Shown here piece by piece: positions 1-11,823 of a stretch of DNA of 64,000 nt; the first letter of the stretch is position 1; each line of letters begins with the position of its first letter. The position numbers were made by a program, and so were the translations under genes. The stretch is from Elmis aenea (Eukaryota; Arthropoda; Insecta; Coleoptera; Elmidae). The DNA lies in contig OX393576.1 in NCBI GenBank assembly GCA_947652605.1, positions 61,542,966 through 61,606,965 on the forward strand, read 5' to 3'. The notes beneath the pieces are model-generated. The model was not told where the DNA came from and ran no database searches. It worked only from the letters and a program-made list of their open reading frames with translations.

Positions 1-300
1 GTCTACATCACTTAAACAAAATACAATCCCGATCCGTCACCGTTTTGTTTCAGTCAAACCCACGATGCCTATTCACACACGTCAGTCAGGCGTCAGGCAA
101 CATCGGTAAGAAGAAATAGCAAGTTTGGCTGTCAGGCGCCGGAACTGTGACTGACAGACTGACGAGATATTCGTAACTGCGCCGGACGAGTGTAGATGGA
201 TCAACTTAAATTACAAGAAAGAATATTTTTTATGACTGACGGTTGACGCAACTGAGACGCGCCGTGACTGATGTGTGTGAAGAGACCTTTACTCTTAGGA
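1..300. other. GC-richer stretch with GTCAGTCAG-type short repeats
   Basis: This stretch is richer in CpG than the next kilobase and repeats TGACTGAC/GTCAGTCAGG words several times on both strands. A good donor-like GGTAAGAAG occurs at 105-113 on the plus strand. It could be a noncoding exon or promoter, but no open frame or known family is visible. I see nothing firm. Confidence 0.15.
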
Positions 301-515
301 GAAAGACCTGCCCGACAGTTTTTTTTATGCAATTCAGTCATTGCAGAACAAAACTGCTTGCCAAACAGGCGATAAATTAACCACTGCCGTTTAAAATGTT
401 TACGTCAAATTAGATTACGTTACTCTGAATAAAGTCTTCTTGGCTCATCAGCAATGTATGGTAGAAACTATGAAATTTGATGGTGGTTATAACAATTATT
501 TGCCCTATATGCCCA

Positions 516-654
516 TACGCACGATCGGAAAAGCTGCGCACGGAGCCGCGTAGCGACGAGTGGGTATTTCCACGAGTGCGTAATTGCTTTAAAACTCGTG
601 TTATGTAGCTTATTTTTTCTACGAACATAAAACCTACGATTTTAACGGCTTTTT
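516..654 (-). repeat. Dispersed repeat R, copy 1
   Basis: About 140 bases closely resemble 36421-36554 in the same orientation. The shared blocks include TATTTCCACGAGTGC, AACTCGTGTTATGTAGCT and CCTACGATTTTAACGGCTTT. No terminal repeat or target duplication is visible. The family is unknown to me. The open frames called across both copies come from the repeat itself and are not genes. Confidence 0.6.
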
Positions 655-2001
655 GGCTAATATACACGTGTAATTACGTTGTCTTGTCAGTTTTGACGTA
701 AGCCTACTTTGACATTTCTAGACAAGTATGCGTTTTGCTTACCGTGCGTTAGGACATACTATGCATGCAGACTGTACGGTAAGAGTCATTTACATCAGTT
801 GTCGAAGAAAAAATATTTTTGCAGCTTTTAAAGAAAGATCTTTGTGTTGTTTTACAAAGAAAAATTAATAAAACGTAAAATTTACGTAAACGTAAGCCAA
901 TGAAACCAGTTAATTAAACATTAATAAAACATGACAATAATTACTACATTACTACATAAAAACATGCTTTCAAATTCCATCAAGATCATCTTTACTATAG
1001 ACGACTCAATTAATATTACCGTGCAATAATGTATCGAATTTTACAGCGTTCCTAGAAATCACAAGCGCTACTTCAATTTTCTTTCTTTTTAAAACTCGAG
1101 AGAAAAATACAATTCGCTGCAACATCGCCACATCCTAGATGTAGTAATGCGAACTATATAACAAATCGACAAAAACTACCAGAACTTGCTTCGAGTTGGA
1201 CAGATTTAACAACCCTAGCAGCACACGTCCTTTGTCAAACTGCAGCGCCTGTTCGTAGACTATACATTACCTTCTTTATTTTTCAACAAAACTTCACAGA
1301 CAATAAACGTTTAGTGACACTTAAAATTAGAAAGGATTAAAAACGTTTTTTGCTTTAATAGCTAGCAACAATTTACGCTTTTTTCTCTCGTTTAAATAAG
1401 AGTATAATTTCACAGCATTACCACGTACAAAAGAAAAACTAAAGCATCATTATATGGCCCCGAACATCTCTAATATTGATCACGATAGGGCACACCATAA
1501 AAACATGTACAAACTTTACATCTTTAAGCAAAAGATAACTCGAAGAGCACAGTAACGTTAAAAATACGGCCGTTTATAAATGGCAATCAAAATGCGGTAC
1601 TCATTTTTATTATGCCTGCACGTAAACGCAATAACGGTTACATTTTTAACCCAAATGAGACAAAATGTGGACATATAAAAGAATATTCCGGTCTACTATT
1701 GCAAATTCGCTTGATTTTTAAAATTCATGGTTGCGTTCAATCGTTTTAGTAACATTTTAGTACCACTGAACAATAATGATAAGTTCGAATAAATTGATGA
1801 ATTATTAAACAACCTGAAAAAAGCATAAAGGGTCTTTAATATACAAAAGTAGTCGGTGACAATACGTGTGCAAAAAATGTACTAATCACCTGTAAAAGTC
1901 TACGAAGTTCAAGACAGTATTTCAAATTGTTTGTGTGGAATACTAATCCACTTTGGCGAACCTCAGGGTGGTATCCTGGGTCCTGTGCTTTATACATTAT
2001 A
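655..2001. other. AT-rich intron sequence, nothing recognised
   Basis: I see no exon, RNA gene or clear transposon end in this stretch. It is AT-rich with poly-T and poly-A runs and has no open frame of note. Confidence 0.5.
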
Positions 2002-2311
2002 CAGGGTGGTCCACATAGAACGGCCACTATTGGGATCTTGTAAACGGTAAGAGCTACAAAAAAGTTTAAATTAGACAAATTGTTCCCCTTTCTGAGACCA
2101 ATTCAGTGATGCTTTAATGTTTTAATAAAGCTCCATGGCAAGCTAGATAATACACAAAAATCAAAAAAAGGCATATTGTTGAAATCGTTAACAACTCGGT
2201 TATACTTGATGGTACAAAGAGATTTTTAGGGAAAACGTTGTAAATTTTATTACCTACGCACTGTAAAATGAAAACATTCATTTGTTTCAATATTGTTTAA
2301 ATTCTAATATA

Positions 2312-4129
2312 CAGGGTGAGTCACGACGGACGCGTCGGAGTTTTATGGCGAAACGGTTTATATTTTCCAATTTCTTTCGCTGTTAAATTATGTAAGTCAA
2401 TAAGGGCTACATTTTAAAAATATTTTCAAACATACAGGGTGCTCCAAAAAAGAGTGCAATATCAGTTATACTTTTTCTTATGGAACACCCTGTATATTTT
2501 TACATTTTTGGATTCCTCTTTAAATTTACTTCAAAAAATGTAAAAGGTTATATGGGTCTAAACTCAACCGTTCTCGTGAAAATTGCATTTTAATGAAAAT
2601 ACAGTATTTTCAAAAATTTTCAACATTTGAAAACTTTGACAAGTCTGAAGAAATTCGCTTGGAGATAAGATTGACAATAGATTATGTAACACTTTGCACC
2701 ACCTACATTTTTAAAATATTATACAGGGCGTTTTTTACGCTTGGTCAAACTTGTGAAACTTTAAACATCGATAACTCATTTTTTTTAAATACAACACCCT
2801 ATATTTTTTTACACCGTCTTATAGAAAATTTAATTCTCTTTCGAAAACATTAAGGCTGTTTTTCACCTAAAATTGATATTTTCCGAGATATCGTGATTTT
2901 ATTGTTAATTATTAGGGCAAAGTAATATTTTCAAGTAGGCTATGAAGGTAGACAGCGGTAATTTGAAACAATTGAAAAAAAAATAAGACACTTATAATTT
3001 TATCGTTTGACTACACACTTTTGACATATTTTTATAGGAAAGTGGTAGTTTTACCATACTTACGTTTAAATAGACATTTTTTAAAATTGTTTATGCATTT
3101 ATTTATTGGACCTGTGTTATAAGATAATTACTAAATCCTATAAACCATTTTTTGTCTGTTAACGATACGATACTACGACACTCTACCGAAAACAGTACCA
3201 ACCATGTTTTTTTTTTTAAATGTAAAATTAGACAAGTCAGTTTTACTTTTTTTTTTTAATCAGCGTTCCGTTCACGTACCTAATACATTATCAATCGGTT
3301 TTTAGGACTAAGCAAACGATCAAACTCAATTATATGAAAAATATTGTGGCCCTGATGAGAAACCTATATTTAAACGTAAAAATGGTAAATCTACAACTTT
3401 CTTATAAAAAAATGTCAAAAATGTGTAGGCAAACAACAAAATTATAAGTGTCTTGTTTTTTCTTTCAATTGTTACAAATTACCGCTGTCTACCTTCATAG
3501 CCTACTTGAAAATATTACTTTGCCCTAATAATTAACAATAAAATCACGATATCTCGGAAAATATCAATTTTAAGTGAAAACAGCCTTAATGTTTTCGAAA
3601 GAGAATTAAATTTTTTATAAGACGGTGTAAAAAAATATAGGGTGTTGTATTTAAAAAAAATGAATTATCGATGTTTAAAGTTTCACAAGTTTGACCAAGC
3701 GTAAAAAACGCCCTGTATAATATTTTAAAAATGTAGGTGGTGCAAAGTGTTACATAATCTATTGTCAATCTTATCTCCAAGCGAATTTCTTCAGACTTGT
3801 CAAAGTTTTCAAATCTTGAAAATTTTTGAAAATAGTGTATTTTCATGAAAATGCAATTTTCACGAGAACGGTTGACTTTAGACCCATATAACCTTATACA
3901 TTTTTTGAATTAAATTTAAAGAGGAATCCAAAAATGTAAAAATATACAGGGTGTTCCATAAGAAAAAGTATAACTTTGATATGGCACTCTTTTTTGGAGC
4001 ACCCTGTATATTTGAAAATATTTTTAAAATGTAGCCCTTATTGACTTACATAATCTAACAGCGACAGAAATTGGAAAATATAAACCGTTTCGCCATAAAA
4101 CTCCGACGCGTCCGTCGTGACTCACCCTG
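2312..4129. mobile_element. Large foldback element C (arms about 760 bases)
   Basis: Ends CAGGGTGAGTCACGACGGAC on the left and the inverse on the right (GTCGTGACTCACCCTG) lie inside TA dinucleotides. The arms 2312-3073 and 3366-4129 are near-perfect inverted copies; the spacer is about 290 bases. The two 86-residue open frames at 2593-2853 (plus) and 3586-3846 (minus) are the same arm sequence read in opposite directions and are not genes. Each arm also carries the same small palindrome of about 62 bases (2435-2496 and its mirror around 3943-4009). Transcription through the CASK intron would yield a long hairpin. Confidence 0.85.
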
Positions 4130-4333
4130 TATATATATTTTTTAAAGAAAACCGTAGTTGGCTATGACCTCACGAAAAACGAATATTTTAATTTTACAGT
4201 GCGTAAAAAAATCTACAACTTCTTCCCCAAAAATATTTTTGAACCATCAAGTATGACCGAGTTATTTATGATTTAAAATAAAATGACCATTTTGATTTTT
4301 ATTATCTAGCGTGCCATCACTGAATATGTCTCA

Positions 4334-4863
4334 CAGGGGAGGGTCACGATATGTTGTCGCTAGAATCTGATCAGGGCTGTGTTTATTGCATCAACAACAT
4401 CAAAACTAAATGTTTAACAGAGTTATACGTGCCACTGGTCATTTCCTTCGGAAAAATAGAACAAAAACTGAGACCCCTGTATAAGCGCTATGATTTGAGA
4501 AGTCATGGTATATTTGTTATTACTAAATCTATGCGACTTGCGTTTAACATAGGGAAAACCGTTTTTGCAAGGGCCTCGTTTTTCGCGCTTTTCTCCGAAA
4601 CCGTTTAAGATTTTTTCAAAAACTTTGCACCATTTTACTTGCAAAAAATGCACGAGTTGGTAAATAGAAGAATTTCTATTTTATGGCCAACGGGATCGCA
4701 AAATCTACCTTTATTATTTAAATTTTCAGTTTTTTCCCTATTTTTCCGAGGAAAAAGGCCAGTGGCATGTATAACACTGCAAAATATTTATTTTTGATGT
4801 TCTTGGTGCAATAAACAAAGCCTTTATCAGATTCTAGCGACAACATACCGTGACCCTCCCTTG
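4334..4863. mobile_element. PIF/Harbinger-like MITE nested in element A
   Basis: Terminal inverted repeats CAGGGGAGGGTCACG and, complemented from the right, CAAGGGAGGGTCACG continue as TATGTTGTCGCTAGAATCTG. The 3-base duplication TCA flanks it at 4331-4333 and 4864-4866. The uninterrupted host sequence, seen in the opposite arm of element A near 2092, has a single TCA (GTCTCAGAAAG reading), so the insertion is clean. There is no coding capacity. Confidence 0.8.
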
Positions 4864-4957
4864 TCAGAAAGAGGAACAATTTTTTAAATTTAAACTTCTT
4901 TGTAGTTGTTACCGTTCACGAGATCCCAATAGTGGCCCTTCTATATGAACGATACTG

Positions 4958-6536
4958 TATAGGTACAGCTGACCTTCCTACGACCAGACTCACAACAGTT
5001 CACTTGAACATTTTTCCGGCCCGCGAGATTCATCACACTTTTACAAAATATATTTATTTTATAATGGCCAAAGTATATACATACTATACACAGATCTAAA
5101 TCAAGCATACCTCCAAAACATCCTTGTTGAGGCAAGTTTCTTTTATTAAAATTACCTTAGTTAAACGAATATCTTTAGGATGACTTTCCAAAATAACAGA
5201 TTTTTTAAAAATTGCAGCTATGTACTTGGTAGCAAAAAATTAATTCTCCAATTCATCGAAACGTGTAAAACAGCCTTAAAAATATTGATTTCAATAACTA
5301 ACCGCTACCTACCATTTTACAATGGTACCAACTTCATTCATCATTATCAAGCTATCTCCGTCAAATAAGAAGTGAATACAATGAGAAGTTCAACAATGAA
5401 CCAGAGCTAGTATACCGGGAGATTCTAATAATCGAATCTGTCAGTAACAGGCAACTTACAATCCGCTGAACTGATAATAAAATCTAGAACATCTGTCACT
5501 AATCTCGTATAAACGATAACCAACGTACATCCACAACACAACACAATACAATAAAAATAATGTTTGCTAAGCAAACCGGCCGTCTTTTTTATTTAAAACG
5601 TAGTTAAACACAAACTTCAGTACAATCACTTAAGTATTCAAACTAATTGGCTCCTAATTTAAAATTACCTCATACAAAAGGCCCTTTTAAAAAGGGTTCT
5701 GTAAATATAAGTTAGTTTTACTAGGGCTCTAAATAAAAAAACCTCTTTTAACACCCTTTTCCTACTTAACGAGGTTACTAAAAAAAACTGTTTGAAGCTA
5801 TGTCTTTCATAACTTTTAAATTCCCTACTAGGTCGTGTTCAGCTTTTAATCAAGCCAACTAAACAAAGGACAAATAAAGGGAGATGCGTCCCATTCGCTC
5901 TAAGATTCATATCACGTACTGAACCAGTTTCTACCAAATTCACTTTGACATGATGCGTTATTATCCAGGAATCGTAACAGTTGGTCACGTAACGCCGTGT
6001 ACAGAAGGATCATAGAATTATCACAAAGGTAACTGCGAAATACAGCTGATATTGCTTTAGTCTGTCCTCTATGGACGTATCCCCAAAAATCTGTGACTGA
6101 AATAATAATAGAGAGAGGCAATTCCAAACAAATTTTAAAATTATGTTCTGATTTTATTACGACAGTTTTTTATCTTTTATTTTTATTAAAATCTTATTAC
6201 AGTCTTGGTAATTTTACTAAATAAGTAATAACTCTGATCAAAGTTGACTACTTAATTTTATTGCGATAGTAGGAATTGGAATTAATGTGCAGTCATTGTC
6301 ATCATGTAACATTATTAAAACTATTCATCATTCAGTGATTTAGTGACAATAAGAAGGCCAAACTTGACCATGCTCATCCCAGTACGGTAGCGCCAGAACA
6401 AAGAACACTAAAAACTAAGGCTTTATTAAACATAAAAATTACAAACATCTTAACAACTTAGTAAGTAGAAATAAGTAAATTTTCTGGATTTCTGAGGTAT
6501 AAAACATGTTCAATGTGCTTGCCGTTTCGTTCCAGG
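4958..6536. other. AT-rich intron sequence, nothing recognised
   Basis: Short open frames occur here (for example at 4941-5135 and 5912-6127), but none resembles a known protein or has splice signals that join CASK. I see no transposon ends. Confidence 0.5.
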
Positions 6537-6640
6537 CAGTTGTTTGGTACTTAGTTTTCCACCATAAGACAAAATTTTAATTTTTTTTTCGAATAACAAA
6601 AGCGCAATGAAAAACAATTGAATTTTTTTAAATATTTTAC
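6533..6640. repeat. Fragment of mariner-type MITE family M
   Basis: About 100 bases (GGTACTTAGTTTTCCACCAT, then CGCAATGAAAAACAATTGAA) match the interior of the MITE at 33456-34202, plus strand around 33540-33620, and the reverse arms near 34030-34130 and 40480-40580. No ends are present, so this is a broken fragment. Confidence 0.6.
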
Positions 6641-7733
6641 ATGCATAAATTAAACGTTGAATAAGAATTGCACTGTACATTTACAACGGAAAATATTAAA
6701 CATAGTTAATAAATTACAGCTAATACCGCACTTGTACTGCAAGCAAAGCTAGTGCAATTCATGTATGAATGTAAATGCATAAGCTCAACTTAGGTAATGT
6801 GATGCTAAATAGTTGGCATTACTGCATGCGCGTGCATTATGATAAATAAACATTTAACAAAATGAACCTTAAATCAATAATTAATAAATTCATTTAAGTA
6901 GTAAGGAGCTTTCAAACAACTACTGAGTTTAAGGAACAATATTATAAGACGTTTTAAAACTTTATAGGAATAAGGATTGAAGAAAAATCAATGATATTTA
7001 CTGAACGCAACTTAGGTACAAACTTTAACAAACTATTAGATTCGTTTAGCAGAAATGAGTCTATCAGTATTAAGTATCAGTCAGATACAAAACAAAATCT
7101 TGTCTCATCTAATGTAAAATAATCCCAAAGAACCCAACGTAAGCGACATATATTTTGCAAGTTACACACAATTCTCTCTCTTTTTACGTGATTTAATTTA
7201 GTATACTAAATTTACTGCCTTTTAATATCAATCAAGTTTCAATTTCAAACTTTTAGCCCACGCAGCATTTGAGCTATTAAACGGAAAGTTTACCTTAAAA
7301 TCTCCTTCGGCCAATCGCAGCATAAGAACGACGCTAAATCAAAAACTGTTATTTCTCAAAACCGTCTTTCGACCGCCCCCGGGAATTCTTTCAATTTATC
7401 AAAAGCTATCAAAAGAAAACAAACGAAACTAAAAGGAATAACAAGTAACTTTATTGCATCAAATCGATTACCATCAAAATATTTGCTTGATACATTACCA
7501 TTGGATATTAATTAAGGAGGGATGGTGCCAAAAATTATATATGAATGAAAAATGTTTCTTCATTAATAACTTGAAAATATTTTTAAAAATGCTGCTCTTT
7601 CTGTAAACAGGTTCTCTACTTCCTAACACTAATAAGAAGTTCAAATTATCGATATGATATAAAATAAATTAAAAACAATTTTTTTAGATGTAGCAGGACC
7701 TATATCAAATAAAAACTTATAAACACTTAAGTA
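6641..7733. other. AT-rich intron sequence, nothing recognised
   Basis: There is no gene, RNA or transposon end that I can support. A small GC-richer patch at 7300-7390 (TCTTTCGACCGCCCCCGGGA) has no open frame or donor. Confidence 0.5.
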
Positions 7734-8661
7734 GAGTAAAGTGCCCATATGGAATACTTTTTTGTTTTCGGCAATAATATTCACATTTATTCAACAAAAT
7801 TTTGCAAAAAATGTATAAGGAATTTGTAATGAATAAGCAACACATTACTCGAATTCTGGTACGATATTACTATAGATATTTCTTTATAGCTATTTTTTTT
7901 TTAAATGTTACTACTATTCCATATTAAGCTCCCGGGGAACCTAATATGGAATACTAGGGGTTCTTAATATGAAATATAGAATTATATAGGAAATATACAT
8001 TAAAATAAACAACTGCTCCTAGATTAATCTTTTATTTCTTTCTGATTTGCATTATTACTTAAACCAAACCAAAACTCTGTTATTTATGTAAATTAAATTA
8101 TAATTCCAGTGTCATTCGAACTAATGTTGATAATTTATTTATTTGTTACAGGTAGGACAATAAAATTGTTTTTTTTTTGGGTATTTTGCACATTTTTCGT
8201 CTGCCCATTTCTGACACTTTTGACACTGAACCCATATTCCTGTACTTGGTGACCAGAATCATAGTCATTATAAGGCAACTGTACGGTATTCCATATTAGG
8301 TATCAATGTGACATTTCAAAAATCGGTGTATGTAAAACATGAAATGGTCCCAATCAAAATTTTGGTCTATTTAATTGAAATGTAAAGGCTCATGCTAAAT
8401 AAACATGCAATAAAATATTGTATATCATTTACCCTAGCATATAAAATTTTGCACTGAAAAATTTAGCCTCAGTAGCACGTCAAAAATATATTTGAAACTG
8501 TTATGTAATCTAGTGAATATTTTTTAACTATTTTACATTTGGGAATGTGTGATCAATGTACAAATAGGTACATATACTTTTCAACAGATATCGCTTATTC
8601 ATTGTCATAAAACTGATGTATTCCATAATAGGTAACTGTTCCATATTAGGGCACTTTACTC
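7734..8661 (-). mobile_element. Pogo/Tigger-like element with zinc-finger remnant
   Basis: Terminal inverted repeats GAGTAAAGTGCCC (left) and GGGCACTTTACTC (right) are flanked by TA at 7732-7733 and 8662-8663. Subterminal words TTCCATATTAG and AATATGGAATAC recur several times and may be transposase-binding repeats. On the minus strand, 8234 to 8139 still reads WVQCQKCQKWADEKCAKYPK, then KKQFYCPTCNK and a stop. This is a C-terminal C-x2-C-type finger like those ending many insect pogo-like transposases. The rest of the transposase is gone. Confidence 0.65.
8139..8234 (-). pseudogene. C-terminal zinc-finger remnant of a pogo-like transposase
   Basis: Thirty-one codons end at TAA. The cysteines of QCQKC, KC and FYCPTC keep finger spacing. 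It lies within the terminal inverted repeats of the element at 7734-8661 and has no open frame upstream, so it is a dead 3' end. Confidence 0.55.
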
Positions 8662-9029
8662 TACTACCATGAAAAACGTTTGGGAAAATGGCGTTTCGTA
8701 AATTTGACAATGTTAACCTAAGTTATTTTTAAAATTTTGTTTTGAACAATGTAAGTGAGGTCAAAATAGGTATTCTGTCTCAGCCGCTAAACCTTTTAAA
8801 ATTTTCGAAAGTTTTGACTACATAAGAAAAAATTAAGGGTAGATCATTGATGTCAACAGAGAAATATCTTAAATAAGATGAGCTTTTATCATTTATATAT
8901 TTATTTATTATAACACTAACAAACAAAATTGCAAATTAAATACAAAGAAAGCTTACCGGGGATAGAACAAAACTGAAACTAATATCTTTAACAGAACTGG
9001 CCATTTAGGAACGATAATTGCAGAGAACG
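8662..9029. other. AT-rich intron sequence, nothing recognised
   Basis: No feature seen between the pogo-like element and the LINE fragment. Confidence 0.5.
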
Positions 9030-9545
9030 ATAAGTTGGAAGGGAGCTGACTAACAGAATAGCTGCAGCGACGAAATTTTATGACGCCACTATTAAGTACT
9101 TGATAAACAAGAAGGAAATTTCAAAAGAAACTAAGACGCGAGTATTCAATGCAGCGTACGTACCAATTCTTCCTTATAGCACTACCAAGAGAGCAAAAAC
9201 AAAGGACGCAGGAGATAAGATTTTTGAGAAGAATGGAAAACGATGTAGACTAATTGATAAGATAAATAACGATAAAATCAGAAAAAGCATAGGAGTGAAA
9301 GACATGAAGAAAAAGATGACTAGGACATTCACTACGCATGCCAGAAAGCAGGTACGCAAAAAAGTGACGAAAAATAAAGATTGAGGGGAAAAGAAGTAGA
9401 GGAACACCAATAACAAAATGAGAAAACGAAATACACTAGAAGAAAAATGAGTCAGCTAGCCAATGATATACAGAGATGGAGAAACATTATCAAGAACTTA
9501 GAAAATATACCTCGACACCGAAAGGCACAAGAGGACCCGATTAAT
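9030..9545 (+). pseudogene. LINE reverse-transcriptase C-terminal remnant
   Basis: The plus strand reads LTNRIAAATKFYDATIKYLI, then NKKEISKETKTRVFNAAYVP and ILPYSTTKRAKTKD. This is the conserved stretch after the reverse-transcriptase palm in RTE-like and related non-LTR elements (KEISKxTKxRVFxAxYVPxLxYG, then an AMT-like motif). The usual YGxExW is decayed to YSTTKRA. The frame continues poorly through GKRCRLIDKINNDKIRKSIG and breaks after 9384; the following ESASQ and GTRGPD parts are in other frames. It is a dead fragment in the CASK intron. Confidence 0.6.
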
Positions 9546-9775
9546 AAGAAGAAAAATAGCTTTACACTTTATAGTTGCGGTAAGTATCAAAAAAAGCACC
9601 CTGTACAAATGAATTTATTTTTAAAAAGGTAAACACATAGCTTGTCCTTTTAAAGAATAATCTCTTGTCAAAATGCTAGACCCGTGTCTTCATCGATAGC
9701 TTTTTTATGTGTTTAATAAAAGCCACAAATAAGAAAGGTTCTAAAGAAAAGACAAGAGTATAGGATTATAGGATA

Positions 9776-9840
9776 TGCAGGGCCGGTTTTACCATTAGGC
9801 GAGTCTAGGCAATTGCCTAGGGGCGCTAGATTTCTTCATA
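9776..9840. repeat. Possible lone hAT-type end
   Basis: CAGGGCCGGTTTTACCATTA followed by GGCGAGTCTAGGCAATTGCC looks like the terminal sequence of a hAT-type element (CAGGGCCGG ends occur on the hAT element at 59779). No matching opposite end was found nearby. Confidence 0.35.
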
Positions 9841-10855
9841 AAACTGGATGAAATTTATATGATATATGTATACAAATGTATAAACGTTATTTGATTTTTT
9901 TTTTAATTAAAATATTTGTAATGGTTTAATATTTTTTAATAGGTCCGTGATTCATAAATATTCAAAAACTTTGGTGGGTAATTCCTATCATATCGAATTT
10001 TAGGGTCATTATTATAAAATGTTTTCCAAAAACGTCTTCTTTCGGAGTTACACCCCCTAAAGGGGACGGTAAAAGCAAGTTTTCATTTTATTTCTCAAAT
10101 TTGGAAAAATTTAGGAAAATAACATTTGGTAAAAGTCTTTTACTTATTAAAAGATTTCCCATAGTAATATTTTCAATCATCTCCTACCTTCACAAGAACT
10201 GAAAAGTGCAACCACTGTTGTTTTTTTTTATCAGAAGTTTTTGGGGGGTTGAAATTTTGTAATTTAAACATTTTTTTGGAAAATTGATTTATTTAGAAAC
10301 CCATTTTATACCTTAATTGTTCCCGCAATATCTACAGTTTTTGAGTAAAACATTAAATAGGTGAACATTCACCACCAAATAAAAACGAAAACCACAAAAA
10401 TTAATAATTTTATTTTAGAATATATGATGTCGACTTATTTTATTTATTACTCATAAAATTAAAGAATTAAGAAAGGTTCTAAATAAATTAAGCTTTAAAA
10501 AAATAGATTTAATTGCCATATTTCTACTCTTCAAAAAGTTCTGATAAAAAAAACAACAGGGGTCGCACTTTTCAGCCTCTTGTGAAGGTGGGACCAGTGG
10601 CGGATCTTGATTTTGTGTGGCCCCAGGCGCAACCTGATCTGGAGGCCCCCTATTAAGATGGTTCACTAAAATGAACAATGCAGAAAAATCATAACGTTTT
10701 TTATTTTTAGAACCAACAAAAACATAAACACAAAAAACCAAATACGGAAACAAAAAAATATTCTCAGGTACCAGAAAAAAAAATCACATTCCCATTTAAA
10801 AGAAAAAATCCCATCTCAGGTAAAAAAACACAGTAAAATTCTGCATCATACAGTA

Positions 10856-11490
10856 CAGGTGGTCCAAATTCGATAGGACTACAATGGGTATCTCGCTTAA
10901 TAGTCAAGATAGAGAAACGGTTAAATTACTAAAAATGTGCAGTTTTTTTTTAGAACAAACTCATAACAGTTTTCAAAAATATTCTATCATTTCCGGTTTT
11001 TGAATTATTAATGAAAAACAGTTTTTTTGTTATATTTATAATGTGTCATATCGCCCTTATTGTTTTAAATATCGAAAAAGTTTATACAGATTATTTTTAG
11101 ATATTTTTATGTAGATTTTGATAGAAGGTACTAAAAAAAAAATTACGCTCGCCGTTAAAAAGGTATGACACAAACTCACCTTTTTTTAAATGGAAGCTAT
11201 AGTTGGCTATGACCTATTAAAATTCCTTATTTTTTCCCTTTCCAAATATATTAAGGTTGATGTATTTATTTTCAATAATACTCAAGTTACAAAGGTTTTT
11301 AAATTGTTTTAAAGATAAGAAACAAAAAGCAGGTTGTGAAAACAAAGGAAAATCGGAAAAGATAGAATATATTTGACAACAATTCTGAGTTAGTCCCAAA
11401 AAACTGCACATTTTTGGTACATTAACCGTTTCTCTATCTTGACTATTAAGCGAGATGCCCATGTAATCCCATCGAATTTGGACCACCCTG
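10856..11490. mobile_element. Mariner-type hairpin MITE, family N, copy 1
   Basis: Left end CAGGTGGTCCAAATTCGATA and right end ATCGAATTTGGACCACCCTG are inverted and flanked by TA at 10854-10855 and 11491-11492. The arms extend through CTCGCTTAATAGTCAAGATA and ACGGTTAAATTACTAAAAAT. The middle contains TAGTTGGCTATGACC near 11194, a motif shared with other families here. Copy 2 is at 49428-49993. It is nested within a hAT that is itself in a foldback element. Confidence 0.8.
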
Positions 11491-11578
11491 TACAGTACAT
11501 CGGCTTTTTTTGTTTTTTGGGGTTGTTTGGCATTGGACTGTAGTCCATCAGCCACAGATATTTTATATTATCGATACT

Positions 11579-11823
11579 TTAAATATTTAAATTAGCAAGT
11601 CGAGCAAAATTAACGAGAACGTCACAAATGTCCCTTGATATTACAGATAGAACCGATACTATGTTAACAGGGAGGTGCACCCCCAACGATATCAGATCTT
11701 TGTAGAGCTTTTCTGTTAAAATTGTATTATGACTACACGAAAAGAATAAATGATTTAAGTCCCCGTAAGACTGCCCATCACATGGGCATGCTGGGCTATC
11801 CTTCATGCCAATTTTAGTACATC
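11579..11823 (-). pseudogene. LINE 3' coding fragment (CCHC-like DLNHLFFSC end)
   Basis: The minus-strand frame reads CTKIGMKDSPACPCDGQSYG, then DLNHLFFSCSHN and a leucine-rich tail to a stop at 11579. The C-x-C then DLNHLFFSC pattern is the conserved C-terminal zinc motif of non-LTR retrotransposon polyproteins. Only this end remains, inside the hAT element at 10595-12145. Confidence 0.6.

Larger units (their letters stand above)
2002..4957. mobile_element. Foldback mariner-type element A, copy 1, with two insertions
   Basis: The ends are inverted and flanked by TA: left CAGGGTGGTCCACATAGAA, right matching its complement and ending CTG|TA at 4957. The repeat extends inward about 300 bases through TAAACGGTAAGAGCTAC, then CTGAGACCAATTCAGTGATG, to GCACTGTAAAATG, so this is a palindromic non-coding derivative. 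The middle holds the foldback element at 2312-4129, and the right arm is cut by the element at 4334-4863. A partial second copy is at 23545-24720. No transposase is left. Confidence 0.8.

Noticed and set aside
2593..3846. Two 86-residue open frames facing each other
   Set aside because: They are the same foldback arm read on opposite strands; no known protein match and no coding context.
9174..9416. A hydrophobic minus-strand frame
   Set aside because: It is the antisense of the lysine-rich LINE remnant on the plus strand.
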